A stretch of DNA of 64,000 bases from Chrysophaeum taylorii (taxonomy: Eukaryota; Sar; Pelagophyceae; Pelagomonadales; Pelagomonadaceae): positions 186,001 to 250,000 of the forward strand of contig JAQMWT010000047.1 of the NCBI GenBank assembly GCA_029834535.1. Reading direction: 5' to 3'. Below, piece by piece: positions 10,937 through 20,748 of this stretch (positions are counted from its first letter, which is position 1; each line of letters opens with the position of its first letter). The position numbers and the translations under genes were made by a program. The notes below the pieces were generated by a model that worked only from the letters and a program-made list of their open reading frames with translations, was not told the DNA's origin and did not search any database.

Positions 10937-12388
10937 TTAGTTGTTGGCGTCGTTCCCTTCGAGAGTCTTGCGCCGCCAGAGGTCGCCGGAAGGCAGGAAG
11001 TCGGAACGGAAGGGGTATTTGTCGGTGGAGGGGTGCGGGACGGAGAGGAAGTCGGTGCCGTACTTGGCATCGACTCTCGCGAAATAGTCGAGTTTGTTAT
11101 CCGTGCTTCCGAAGAAGAGGGGGTCGAGGAATTCTTGGCGTCGGATGGACCATTCTGGGGTCGAGAAGTAGGCGAAAAAGGCGAACATCGCGACAAAGGT
11201 TGCCAGGGGTAAGACGGCGTCGTAGAAGAGAGTGATCGCGGAGGAGATGGCGTCGACGAGTGTCGCGAGGCGGAGTCTGGCTTTAAAGTCATCGTCCGTT
11301 GATCCCGGGATGAGTCGCCAGCGTCGGAGGAACTGGACCTCGGGGAGATCGTCGAGGTCGGGGGGGGTTTGGTTCGCGACGAGGGCGTCGAGAACGAGGC
11401 CGAGGGCGCAAGCTCGCGCGCGGTCGGCGCGTCGCGCGAAGCGGAGCAGGTCCCAGGCTTCCTGGTCCCGTTTCATGATTCTGTCGACGTCGAGGAGGCA
11501 GTTGGCCTCGTAGGCTCGCGCGCCGCGCATGCGAAAGGCGGCAGCGACGAGGGCGCGTTCGAAGGTGGCCGCATCCGGAACGCGGCCCGGGACACAAAGA
11601 TCTTCTTCGTCGTCGTCAATTTTGTCCGCGAGGTCGGCGGGCTGGTAGGTCATGGCCGTGACCAAATTGACGTCCGACATATCTTCAAATTTTTTGAGTT
11701 TATTTCGGAGTTTTCCGGCGCGCGAAAGACGGTATCTGTCGGCGGCGACGCGCTTCCAGCGGCGCCAGAGGCCCTTGCCGATCGCGTCCTGGATCTCGGC
11801 GAACCATTCGCGGATCTCGAGGGAAGCGAAGTCATCCGAAGAGAAGAGGCCAGTCAGCGCCGCGATCTCGCCGACGGGCGAGAAGTCGTCGGCGTCGACG
11901 AGGTCGGGGAAGAGTCCCCAGTCGCGGAATCTCTGGCGGGATGCCTCGAAGATCTCCTCTTTCTCGCCGTATTGCGGGAGGTCCAGGAAGAGGAGGACGC
12001 CGCGCGACGACGAGACTTGGTCGTCGCAGAAGGTCCACTCGTAGTTTGATCGCGATTCCGCGTTGAGGTCGAGAGCGCGCGCGAACTTGAGGCGCTCGCC
12101 TTCTAGGTCGACGACGTGCCCGAAGGGGACACTCGCGTCAGAGGCCCACACCTTGAGCCCGCGCGCAAAGCTGAAGGGGGCCGATTTTTCTTCTTCTGCA
12201 AAAATCGGCGTCGTCGTCGTCCTAGAAGCAGTAGAGGCGGCGACTTCGGCGCGCAGCTCGGCCACCTCGGCGCGCAGCAATTCGAGCTCCTCGTCGCTCG
12301 CACGGAGGAGCCGCCGCCGCACCCTCGGCTGTCGGCACTGCTCGAACCCCGCGCACGAGACGAGGAGCAGCAGCAGCAGCAGCACCAT
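10937..12388 (-). CDS. Unknown membrane-associated protein (483 aa)
   Basis: I do not recognise this family. The ATG complementary to 12386-12388 gives a hydrophobic leader (MVLLLLLLLVSCAG), then a short heptad-like coiled coil (ELELLRAEVAELRAEV). A largely polar domain follows, rich in aromatic and acidic residues. One clear hydrophobic segment (ITLFYDAVLPLATFVAMFAFFAYF) lies about 80 residues before the end, and the tail is polar. The start codon is only 20 bp from the anoctamin stop on the same strand. It could therefore be an overlapping-UTR neighbour, a dicistronic partner or a missed continuation of that gene, although no in-frame splice joining the two was found. Long arginine-rich frames opposite it are shadows. 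Confidence 0.65.
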   Translation of the reverse strand: MVLLLLLLLVSCAGFEQCRQPRVRRRLLRASDEELELLRAEVAELRAEVAASTASRTTTTPIFAEEEKSAPFSFARGLKVWASDASVPFGHVVDLEGERLKFARALDLNAESRSNYEWTFCDDQVSSSRGVLLFLDLPQYGEKEEIFEASRQRFRDWGLFPDLVDADDFSPVGEIAALTGLFSSDDFASLEIREWFAEIQDAIGKGLWRRWKRVAADRYRLSRAGKLRNKLKKFEDMSDVNLVTAMTYQPADLADKIDDDEEDLCVPGRVPDAATFERALVAAAFRMRGARAYEANCLLDVDRIMKRDQEAWDLLRFARRADRARACALGLVLDALVANQTPPDLDDLPEVQFLRRWRLIPGSTDDDFKARLRLATLVDAISSAITLFYDAVLPLATFVAMFAFFAYFSTPEWSIRRQEFLDPLFFGSTDNKLDYFARVDAKYGTDFLSVPHPSTDKYPFRSDFLPSGDLWRRKTLEGNDANN

Positions 12389-12408
12389 AAGAACAACAAC
12401 TACTACTC

Positions 12409-14703
12409 CTACCAGAAGAGGGTTCCGCCGCCTATGCTGCCTTGGATAGGGGTCCAGTCTTCGTCGTTGGCTTGGATCGTGAGGTTGGGGACGAAGGGTT
12501 TGGAGGTGTCGAGGGTCGCGAGAAAGGAGTCGTGGCGGTCCGGGTCGTCGTCGTCGTCGGCGACGTTGGCGAAGACCTTGGAGAGGATGAAGGCGTGGCG
12601 CTTGATCTGGGTGTCGACGTCCTTCGTTGCCGCGTCTCCCACGAGGAGCGAGAGAATAAGGTGGAACCCGAGGAGGACGTGCTCGAGGACGAGAAAGATG
12701 ATCAGTCGTAGGACGGGCTTGGTGTTGGGCGTAGCCGTGCGGTCGAGGGCGAGGTCGAAGAACCTGCCGGTGTAGACGACGAGCGCGGCGTTGGTGATCG
12801 CGGCTAGAACGGGGATCGCGGCGACCGCCGACCCGTAGGCCCCCAAGTCGGCGGCCTTGTCGGGTCGGGGTCGCGTCGGGGTGGTGGCGAGGTAGAGCGC
12901 GTCGATCCTCAAGGTCGCAACGTCCGTCGACGTCGCGAGCGCGGCGAGCGGCGGAAACGCGGTCGCGAAGCACGCGACGTGGCCGAGGCGGTCGAGCGCC
13001 GTCAGGAGGGATGTCTCCAAAAAGGGCTGCTCGTCGTATCCCCCCGGGTCGTCGGAGAGCGCGGTGAGCTCGTCGGGGCGCCTCGCGTAGCGCGCTACGA
13101 CCCTTACCCCGAGGTCGAACAAAAACGTCCTCGCGGCAAACTCGACGGCGAGCAACACGCGGAGTTCGCGGAGACAGTTGTCGTCGAACGAGCACGACTG
13201 CGGCATGAAGGGCCGAATAAATGCGACGTACCCGAGGGCCGCCGTCGCGTTCAAAGCGTCGAGCCCCAGACACGCGCTCGCGCGCGCGTTTTCGTACGCG
13301 CGCTCGGTCCTCAAGTTGCAAAGGTCGACGAGACGCGCGGCCGCGCGACGCGCGATCCGTCTGGTCGCGACGATGCGGAGCGCCTCGAGGAGCGCAAATA
13401 CGACCTCGGTCCCACCTTTTTTCGGCGAACAACAGTCCTTCAGCCCCCACTCGACCGCGACGCCCGACGCAACGATCCCGACGCACGACGTCGCCGCGAA
13501 GAGCCCCGCGATCGCGAGATCGTATCGCGCCGGCTCGGGGACGTAAAAGTACCCCCCCGGTTTTCCGGTGATCGGGGAGTCGATGAGCGTGCCGCGCTTC
13601 GACTCCCGGTACTCGGCGCGCTCCGCGTCGTCGTCCTGGTCGTCGCCGTCTCGTACAATAGTGCCCCACTCGAGCGCCGAGCGCGCCTCGTCGGCGCGCC
13701 ACGACCTCGCGAGGCCCGTCGCCCACGACGTCGCCGCGACCCCAAACGCCGTCGACACCGAGCGGTGCCGGTCCCCGCCGAGGTCCGAGGCCCAGGCGGC
13801 GAGGCCCATCGCAGCAAGCAACATCTGCCAGGTAGCGATCTTCGCCGCCAACGCGAAGTAGAGCGCGATCGCTTCGCCAAAATAGCCGCGAATGTCGTCG
13901 AGCGGCTGCGCGAACGCCGTCCGCGCCAGCGACAACCCGCGCCACCGGTACGCGAGCTCGCGCAGGTCGAAATACTCGTGGAGCCCGCACGACCGCAGGA
14001 TCGCTCCTTCGCGCACGAGCTTGGACAGGGCGAGCCCCGCGCCGTCGTTCGCCGCGGGAGCTTGGACGATTTCGAGCAACAGCCGCGCGCGGTCGACGCC
14101 CCGCAGCACTTGCTCGCCGTCGGTGCGCCACAAACCCCGCAACTCCTCCCGCTCGTCGTACGCCGCGAAGCAGTGCGCGTACGGAAAGTACGCCGCGCAG
14201 AATCGTCGATCGTACGCGAGCTCCAAAGGTCGCCAAATCCACTCGCCCGAGGCCTTCTTCGCGCCCTGCCGACACCGGTCCTCGAGCGCCGACTCGTCGA
14301 GCTCCAGCCGGTACCCGCTCGCGACCGCCTGCCGAATCAGCCGCGACACCCGACACCGCAGCTTGAGCACCACGGCGCCCCCGCCGCGAGCCATGCACGT
14401 CCGCGTCTCGACCTCGGCGCCCGCCAGCCGCTCGATCACTCGTCGCAACGAGTACTCGCGCTGCACCTGGTTTAATTCGTCGTCCGACCCGTAGATCGGC
14501 ATCGATATCGCCCAGTCCCACGAGTACCCGTTCTCGCGCGCGAACGCGTCCACGTCTCGTGGCCCGCGAACCCCGTACCGACCCTGGCCTCCCGCTGCCG
14601 GAGGAAACAGAGCCCAGCACGTCCCCACGAAGAGCGTCAACGCCGCCAGACATACGTACACCAAGCCGTACGCCATCATCTCGGACGCCTCGCCTGGACC
14701 CAT
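12409..14703 (-). CDS. Anoctamin / TMEM16 family membrane protein (764 aa)
   Basis: Anoctamins are calcium-activated chloride channels or lipid scramblases with ten membrane segments. The best marker here is DDIRGYFGEAIALYFA, matching the conserved IRDYFGEKVALYFAW block at the start of the membrane domain. Several hydrophobic segments follow (YDLAIAGLFAATSCVGIVASG; a pair before the C-terminus around LRLIIFLVLEHVLLGFHLI), and the FIRPFMPQ stretch fits the internal FI-P motif. An N-terminal signal-anchor-like segment (MMAYGLVYVCLAALTLFVG) precedes a long soluble region. Start is the ATG complementary to 14701-14703. The frame stays open upstream, but that extension is arginine-rich shadow. Paralogue type (channel or scramblase) cannot be told. 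Confidence 0.75.
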   Translation of the reverse strand: MGPGEASEMMAYGLVYVCLAALTLFVGTCWALFPPAAGGQGRYGVRGPRDVDAFARENGYSWDWAISMPIYGSDDELNQVQREYSLRRVIERLAGAEVETRTCMARGGGAVVLKLRCRVSRLIRQAVASGYRLELDESALEDRCRQGAKKASGEWIWRPLELAYDRRFCAAYFPYAHCFAAYDEREELRGLWRTDGEQVLRGVDRARLLLEIVQAPAANDGAGLALSKLVREGAILRSCGLHEYFDLRELAYRWRGLSLARTAFAQPLDDIRGYFGEAIALYFALAAKIATWQMLLAAMGLAAWASDLGGDRHRSVSTAFGVAATSWATGLARSWRADEARSALEWGTIVRDGDDQDDDAERAEYRESKRGTLIDSPITGKPGGYFYVPEPARYDLAIAGLFAATSCVGIVASGVAVEWGLKDCCSPKKGGTEVVFALLEALRIVATRRIARRAAARLVDLCNLRTERAYENARASACLGLDALNATAALGYVAFIRPFMPQSCSFDDNCLRELRVLLAVEFAARTFLFDLGVRVVARYARRPDELTALSDDPGGYDEQPFLETSLLTALDRLGHVACFATAFPPLAALATSTDVATLRIDALYLATTPTRPRPDKAADLGAYGSAVAAIPVLAAITNAALVVYTGRFFDLALDRTATPNTKPVLRLIIFLVLEHVLLGFHLILSLLVGDAATKDVDTQIKRHAFILSKVFANVADDDDDPDRHDSFLATLDTSKPFVPNLTIQANDEDWTPIQGSIGGGTLFW

Positions 14704-14719
14704 CTCTCTTCTTCTTCTT

Positions 14720-15132
14720 CTTCTTCTTCACAACAACAACAACAACACCCGCCGCCTTGTGGTGCTGGTGTGAGTTTTGTTGGTTTTGGGGTCGAGATGA
14801 TCTGTCCACCACAGTCGCGACGACGACTTGTTGGTTCGTGATGACCGAGTTATGGGGCTCCGAGTAGTAGGCCAGCGGTGTCGAGCAGCACCGTGACATA
14901 TATAGAACAGGAATTCAAGGACGTGGTTGTCGACCGTGGAGAAGCCACTCGTTTTTTTTTCCGGCCGCCGCCGCCGCAAAGTCCTGCGCTGCATCCCTCT
15001 TCGTCTTCGACGCTGCTCTTGGTTTCTCTGTCCGCGACAACGACATCACCGAAAGTCGATGTTCAGCAGACCATCGATGGCCTCAAGCGCTTTCGGGAGC
15101 GAGCGGCCATACTGCCTTACGGCGGTCGAGGT
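14720..15132. other. Intergenic, GAA/CAA microsatellites
   Basis: TTC and CAA trinucleotide runs (14705-14750) lie immediately upstream of the anoctamin start. The rest shows no conserved coding signal. Confidence 0.5.
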
Positions 15133-15574
15133 CTACCCTCCCGGCGGGTACGAAGAAGAATTGCTCGTGCGCTCCTCCGCCGCGGACCTCGCTTGCTCTT
15201 CGACCTTCGAAAGCAGCGTCGGGCTCTCGAGGCCAGTCACCTCGCTAGTACGGCAAAAAGCGACACCAAAAAAAAGCCGCCGCGCGCTTCGAATCTTCGG
15301 GGTACGCGACCTCGCCCGAAAAAAAGGCGAGCGATTTCAGCCCGTGCTTGGCCGCCTCGGTGTTCCTCCTTCCGAGGCCCTCCCTCTCTCGGCGACGACG
15401 ACGGTAGGAGCTGCTGCTGCCTTGCAATGGACTCGGGCATCGCGCTTCCTCCTTCTCCGAGTCGAAAAGGCCGCGTGATGCCTCTCTCTCCTCAAAATAC
15501 GATGCGGAGTGGGGTAGTAGTTCAACACGTGGTCCGAAGAGCGCGCGCCACGAGGACAACTTATTATTATGCAC
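15133..15574 (-). CDS. Possible small gene with a homopolymer frameshift
   Basis: The minus strand reads AAKHGLKSLAFFSGEVAYPEDSKRAAAFF and then, after an eight-T run (15266-15273), only continues sensibly in the adjacent frame as GVAFCRTSEVTGLESP and SKVEEQARSAAEERTSNSSS to a stop at 15133-15135. One T fewer would join both. The start is unclear (an ATG complementary to 15572-15574 opens the upstream frame). The composition looks coding on this strand, but no family is recognised. Alternatives are a real frameshift, a sequencing error or a missed tiny intron. Confidence 0.35.
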
Positions 15575-15585
15575 AACATTATTAA

Positions 15586-16070
15586 GGTAAACGCCACAGA
15601 GGGGTGCGGTGAAGAAGAAGATGATGGTAATGCGAGGTGCGCGCGGACGCCGAGGGCAAGTTCAGGCAGGGCCCGGAGAGGGCGACGTGGCCGAGAAGAA
15701 TGCGAGCGTGCAGCGCAGCACGAACAGCGCATGTGTGTGCATATGGTCTCAGGAGGCGGGAGTTCGAGTCTAAGTCATCACCGGCAGCAGAGGGGGGAAC
15801 GTCGTCGATATTGTCGTCGTCGTCGTCGTCGATATTGTCGTCGTCGTCGTCGTCGATACTGTCGTCGCGTCTCGAGGAAGGACGTTGTCTGGGGTCTCGC
15901 GCGGGTACATAAGATTGTGGGGCTTCGCGGCGGCGCGTGACGGCACAGGAGGACAAGCCCGGCGCTATATCGGTCAGCCGGGTGCAGACATCATGACATG
16001 CTGTCTACTTTAATCTGGGCAGACCTGCGCTCTGCGTGCGGGGGGAAGTCGTGGGGACTGTCGAGCCGAC
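15586..16070. other. Intergenic with a (GTC)n minisatellite
   Basis: A unit ATTGTCGTCGTCGTCGTCG repeats three times at about 15808-15866. Otherwise no gene is supported between the small ORF and the hydrolase-like gene. Confidence 0.5.
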
Positions 16071-16127
16071 TCACTCGTAGTCGTCGATGGTTTGCTGTGC
16101 CTCGGTTTGCGACCACGGGCCTGGAAA

Positions 16128-16159
<32 letters not shown>

Positions 16160-18153
16160 AAGCGAGTAAATTTGAAGAATGTGCGCGGAGAAAAAAAAGA
16201 CTCACGGGTGGTGACGACCCAGCGAGGGATCTGGGCGGCTTTGGGTGTCTCGAGGACGAGGGGGATGTCCTGGGTGTTGAATCCCGGGAGGTCCTTGAGG
16301 AAGGCGAAGCTCTTGTTGAGAAATTTCGAGCTCATCGCGTCGAGGGTCCCGCGGAGGGCGAGTCTGAGTGGCGCGTTGTAGCGCACGACGCGGCTCCCTC
16401 GGTATTCGTCGTATACGGCCTTGGAGAGAGGGCTCAGGTTGGGGATGCCGCGGTCGACGTCGAAGAAGTCGTTGACAGCGAAGAGCGCGGGGACGTCATC
16501 CATGTCGGCCGCGAGGTGGCGGGCGGAGATCGCGGCCGGCTGGAAGTTGGCGCGCTTCTCGATCGAGTGGAAGAGGACGTCGACGGCCGAGGAGAGGAGC
16601 GGGTCGAGGAGATTAACGAGAATGGGTTCGCGCTCGGCGGCTTGGTCGCGCAGGGCCCCGACCAAGGCGGTCGGGGAGTCGACGACGCAATCCAGGACGA
16701 GACCCGCGGGTCTCACGGGCGAGGGGAGATGGTCGGGGGGCGGGGACGGGCGCGTCAATCGCAACCCTAAATCCTTTCGATCGCGGCGCGCGAGGGCCTC
16801 GAGAAGGGCGTCGAACTCTTCGCGAGTGTGCGGGAGCCGCATCGAGGAGCCGAGGCCGGCGACGTGGTCCCCGGCCTCGACGCCGGCCTCTGCTGCCGCC
16901 GAGCCGGGCACGACGCTCGCGACGACCAGCGGCGGTTTCGAGACGACCCATTGCCAGGTGAGGGGCTCGAGCGCGAGGCCCTCCGCAAAGCGTCGCGCGC
17001 TCGAAACGCGCGAGGCCTCGGTGCTGGTGTCGCCCCCGAGGACCTCGACGCGGAGGAGGCGCCGACGAGGATACTCGAGGGGGGTCGGCGCTCCCTCGTC
17101 GCCGAAAACCGACTCGTAGAGTCCGGTCGCGGGCGCGTAGGGAACGGGGAGCGAAGCGCGCGCGTACGAGAGCGCCGCGACGGCGCCCGCGCCGCGACCC
17201 CAGAGGACGATGTCGGTGAAGCCTCGCTTCGAGAGCTCGGCGACGACGACGGCGACGTCGTAGCGCTCGTAATGCCCAAAGCTCACGTGGTGGCCCTCCG
17301 ATCGACCACACGCGGTGCAGTCGAAGGCGCAATAGCCGGCCGAGCCAGCGTCGAGGGCAACCCCCAGCGACGAGAGCGACCCGAGCCTCGAGCCCCCGAC
17401 GTCGTGGACGTACACGACGCAGAACCGCTTCGACGACGTCGTTTTTGGGGGGGCGCGATCGCGCCACAACGAGCACTCGAGCGCGAACCCGCGATCGTTC
17501 GTCGCGAAAAAGTCCTCGCGCCCGAGCTCTCGGCCGCGGAACTCGAATTCCTTGGGACCCAGCTTCGAGATGGCGTAGGGCTCGCGCGCGGGACTCAGCA
17601 TCTTCCGCAGGAGCGCGACATAGTTGTTCGACACGTAATCGCGCAGTTTCCCGAACCCGGCCTCCTCCTGCTGCTTGAACGACCGCCACGCGTCAGAAAA
17701 CGTCACCCCGCCCGCGGCGAGGGTCAGGTCCTCGTCGTCGTCCACCACCTGGTCCTCGTCCTCCCCGAACACCTCCAAATCGACGTCCTTCGTCACCACC
17801 ACCTCTGGCTTGTGCTGCATGCTCGCGACGACCTGCCACGACGCCGGAACTTCCGGCGAGACCTCGCGCGTCCGGGGAGGACCCGACGCCGTCGACGACC
17901 CCTCGTCCTGCGTCTTGTGGCTCACGGGCGTCTGCGCGACGGGCGACTTGCTGAGCGCGACGGTTTCGGGCTCGCTCTGCTGCGACGCCAAGTCCACCGG
18001 GTCGGGCTTGAGGAAGGCCGCGCGCTCCGCGCTGTGCTCCTGCGTACACCGATAAACAAAAACGCCATCTCGATCCACCCGTACCTTGGTCTCTTCCTCC
18101 TCCTCCTCGGGGGGGGGCTTCTTGCACCCGAACAGCTTGCAGATAAAGGCCAT
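16071..18153 (-). CDS. Alpha/beta-hydrolase-like protein with inserted PDZ domain, nucleophile serine lost
   Basis: Joining 18153-16206 to 16120-16071 (85-nt GT..AG intron made largely of CACTTT/CACCTT repeats) gives 1,998 nt, 665 residues. Start is the ATG complementary to 18151-18153, in good context. The N-terminus (about residues 1-170) is low-complexity and acidic, with KKPPPEEEEEE. The hydrolase fold begins near FEFRGRELGREDFFATNDRG and has a VVYVHDVGGSRLGS oxyanion-type strand and an FDCTACGRSEG block. The nucleophile elbow VLWGRGAGAVAAL has glycine 321 (codon complement 17191-17193) where serine is expected in GxSxG. A PDZ domain (VVASVVPGSAAAEAGVEAGD) follows. DFFDVDRGIPNLSPL and a C-terminal end GPWSQTEAQQTIDDYE close it. 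It is probably a non-catalytic scaffold. Substrate and partners are unknown. Confidence 0.72.
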
Positions 18154-18469
18154 GTCGCTCACGGCCGCGCCGTCGCCTGCTGGACAACTAAATCCCCCCC
18201 GACAACAAACCTGATTTTTCAAGGCCGCCAACTGCCACAACACCACCGGCTCAAAATAATCGACTACATTTGTACTTGAAGATACTATAACATTTATTCG
18301 GCTTGAATCGATGCATTATTTGACTTCTTTCTTTCTTTCTTCTCCAACGCGGACGACGACGACGACGACGATGTGGGGTGGGTACTACTTTTTCCTGAAA
18401 AAAAGCGAATGGGGTTAATGTTAATAAATAAATAAATAATAAATGGGGCTGGCATTGCGAGCAGCATCA
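18154..18469. other. Intergenic spacer, microsatellites
   Basis: CTTT repeats near 18325-18345, a GAC run near 18350-18370 and AATA repeats near 18420-18442 are seen. No gene is supported. Confidence 0.5.
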
Positions 18470-18660
18470 TCAGGACGGACAGGACGCCCCCGCTGCTGCG
18501 GCTGGTGGTGGTGCTGCTGAGGTTGTCGGCTTTCCGGGGGGACGTGGTGGCTCGGCGTTGCCAGACGTCGCGAGCTGCGAGGAGAAAAGCATCATCAATT
18601 GCCCCCTACTCTTGGGTCGCGCGTCCGACGAAAAGTCCCGATGATCCTCCCGCGCAGAGT
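18470..18660 (-). pseudogene. 3' end of a gene cut off by repeat R2
   Basis: The minus frame stays open for 63 codons with plausible protein composition (SAREDHRDFSSDARPKS ... LATSGNAEPPRPPGKP ... AGASCPS) to a stop at 18470-18472. Its upstream sequence ends abruptly where repeat R2 begins at about 18661. It may be the truncated C-terminus of a former gene. The product is unknown. Confidence 0.3.
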
Positions 18661-19080
18661 GGACTAACTAACTAACTTCAGACCTCCCCCGAGCGTGGGA
18701 GCCAGGCCGGACCGGCAGGAGCCGGTGCGGAATCACAGAGGAAAATCACGCAGTTGGGGCAGAGGCGAGGGACGAGGACGGACTTGTTGATGGTGGACCG
18801 CCACTGCGGACCGCGGTCTTGTGCGAGGTCGTGCAAAAGCGTCGCAGGCCGCGGACGTGTTGGTCCACGAACAATCGACCTGTCCGTCGCGTTCTGCCCA
18901 ACCAAGCGAACCCCATCCCAGCGCGGACTTTCCTTTCGGGGTGCTAACCGGCCAGCCCGGAAGGCGAGCAGGCACCGTCTCACTCCGGGGCCGCCGCAGG
19001 GAGCAAGCGTTTTAGGCGCCGTCCTCCATCGCAACCAACGGTTAGCGATCGCAGGGTAAAGACACAGTGTTGACAACGAC
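18661..19080 (+). repeat. Dispersed repeat R2, copy 1
   Basis: It begins CTAACTAACTAACTTCAG, then ACCTCCCCCGAGCGTGGGAG. Related copies are at 47217-47600 and 59827-60121. On the minus strand two copies share the protein-like string WRSTINKSVLVPRLCPNCVIF ending in SGEV-stop, so part may once have been coding. The transposon class is not identified. Confidence 0.65.
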
Positions 19081-20103
19081 GAAAGGCCCCGCCCCTCGAA
19101 TTTCAAAAAACAACTCACCACCACTGAACCGTTGAGACTGATCGGAAGCGGTTCGTTCATGTGAAGGTGACCATCGCGGGAATCCGGGTTGCGTTCAGCG
19201 AGGCGTCAAAAACAGCGCGTCCTACCTCTTTGCGTGCCATCGTGCGGAAATTGCGAAGGCCCTCCGGAACAACCACGAAATGTTTTCCGCTGACTATCCA
19301 ACAACAGCGAGCAACGTGTTTCTAGGCGGCAGTCTGTTGAATTATTGCGATTCAATAATGAACGAGTTGCGAGCCGCCGACGAATCGCTCGCTCGCAAGA
19401 AAGAGATCACCGCGGCCATCCATCCATCACGGTTGGATGCCAACCAACGCCCATCTCCATAACGAGAGCTCATGGGGAAGTTCATTCACGTCGTGTGTCG
19501 TGAAGGACGGGCTGCCCCGGACGATGATGCGAGACACCGTCGTAGAAGCGCCTGTCTGTCGAATTGGCCGTTTCAGTTACAAACTTCGTCCAATGGTCCG
19601 CGACTAGTTACTGCTGCTGCTAGTCAAGCCCATCAGGCGTGCTTACCCGGTGAAACATACCTGACTGCGCGGATATATACTATTTGAACAACAACAGACC
19701 GCCCTTCGCCTCTGCGCGGATCTCGACGCAGCTCGTGGCTCGAAAGAAGCAAAGACCAAGGGCGCGCGTCGTGCGAAAGGTTACGGGGGAAGCGTCGTGC
19801 CCAGGACGCAGGTCGCTCCCTTCGGATGGGAGGCGGGCGCGGCTGGGCGCACTCGCGCGATGGATCGATCAGATCTAATCAATCAAATAGCGTGTGGCGG
19901 CCAGAGGTGTCGTCCACACCACCCCCCCTTTTTCTTTTACAAGAACCGTTGAAGACAATCAATCTATTCACAGGGATATATAGAGGCACTCGCACACACC
20001 AAGACCGGCATTCCTACCCTCACCTTTTGCTGTTTCGTATAATAATCTATCGATCCCTCATCAGTCCCCCAACGGTCGTGTCACTTCTCCTGCCACGCAG
20101 CAG
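19081..20103. other. Spacer upstream of NFU, no supported gene
   Basis: Only short frames occur (for example 19280-19462 +, FLGGSLLNYCDSIMNELRAADESLARKKE), without a recognisable family or supporting exons. The last 200 bp probably contain the NFU promoter and 5' UTR. Confidence 0.5.
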
Positions 20104-20748
20104 ATGATGTTGACGGCTTTGGTTTCTCTCGTCTTCTGCCCCGCCGGGGAGAGCCTCCTCGTGCCAATGCCTCCTCGTCCGCGTGTGATGACGACCCGCC
20201 TGCGCGCCGAGGTCATCTCGAGCCCGTTCGAGAAGGGGCTTGACGAGGACGACGAGGACGACGACGAGGAGCTTCCGCTGACTTTGGAGAACGTAGAGAA
20301 AGTGTTGGACGAGCTGCGGCCCTACTTGATGTCCGACGGCGGGAACGTGCGCGTCGCGGCGATCGATGGCCCCGTTGTTCGGTTAGAGCTCGAAGGAGCG
20401 TGCGGGACGTGCCCGTCGTCGACGATGACGATGAAGATGGGTCTCGAGCGACGTCTTAAGGAGGTCATCCCCGAAATTTCCGACGTCGTCCAGGCGATGC
20501 CCTCGGCGCCCGACCTCACCTTCGAGGCCGTTAACGAGGTCCTCGACGGCGTGAGGCCCTTTCTTTCGGTTGCCGGCGGCCAAGTCGAGATTGTGGATCT
20601 CACCGGCGCCCAGAGCGTTCAGCCCAACCTTATCCTCAGCCTCACGGGTAAGAGTGCGAGCTTGCACTCGGTCAAGCAGGAGATAACCCAGCGAGTACAT
20701 CGCTACTTCATGCTCGCCAATCTGCGCGTCGAGTGGCAACCCAACTAG
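20104..20748 (+). CDS. NifU-like iron-sulfur scaffold protein, plastid NFU type (214 aa)
   Basis: NFU proteins assemble and hand over [4Fe-4S] clusters. The N-terminus (MMLTALVSLVFCPAGES) is signal-like and is followed by an Arg-rich, Ser/Thr-containing stretch, as expected for a complex-plastid presequence, then an acidic linker. The NifU C-terminal domain runs from LTLENVEKVLDELRPYLMSDGGNV to about residue 125 and carries the cluster-binding pair CGTC (Cys100, Cys103; codons from 20401). A second NFU-like domain (FEAVNEVLDGVRPFLSVAGGQVEIV) follows but lacks the CxxC, the same two-domain layout as plant plastid NFU1-3. Start is the first ATG. GH32 begins 133 bp downstream on the same strand with no functional link evident. 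Confidence 0.9.
   Translation: MMLTALVSLVFCPAGESLLVPMPPRPRVMTTRLRAEVISSPFEKGLDEDDEDDDEELPLTLENVEKVLDELRPYLMSDGGNVRVAAIDGPVVRLELEGACGTCPSSTMTMKMGLERRLKEVIPEISDVVQAMPSAPDLTFEAVNEVLDGVRPFLSVAGGQVEIVDLTGAQSVQPNLILSLTGKSASLHSVKQEITQRVHRYFMLANLRVEWQPN

Noticed and set aside
12979-14475. Long plus-strand frame (498 codons) opposite the anoctamin
   Set aside because: Extremely Arg/Glu/Gln-rich with no conserved block. It is the mirror of a GC-rich real gene on the other strand.
12389-14899. N-terminal 830 codons of the continuous 1,320-codon minus frame
   Set aside because: The part upstream of 12388 is the Arg-rich shadow of the anoctamin in another frame. Only the part from 12388 down was kept as a gene.
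16828-18279. Long plus-strand frame (483 codons) opposite the hydrolase-like gene
   Set aside because: Arg/Ala/His-rich shadow; the minus-strand frame has coherent domains and a valid intron.
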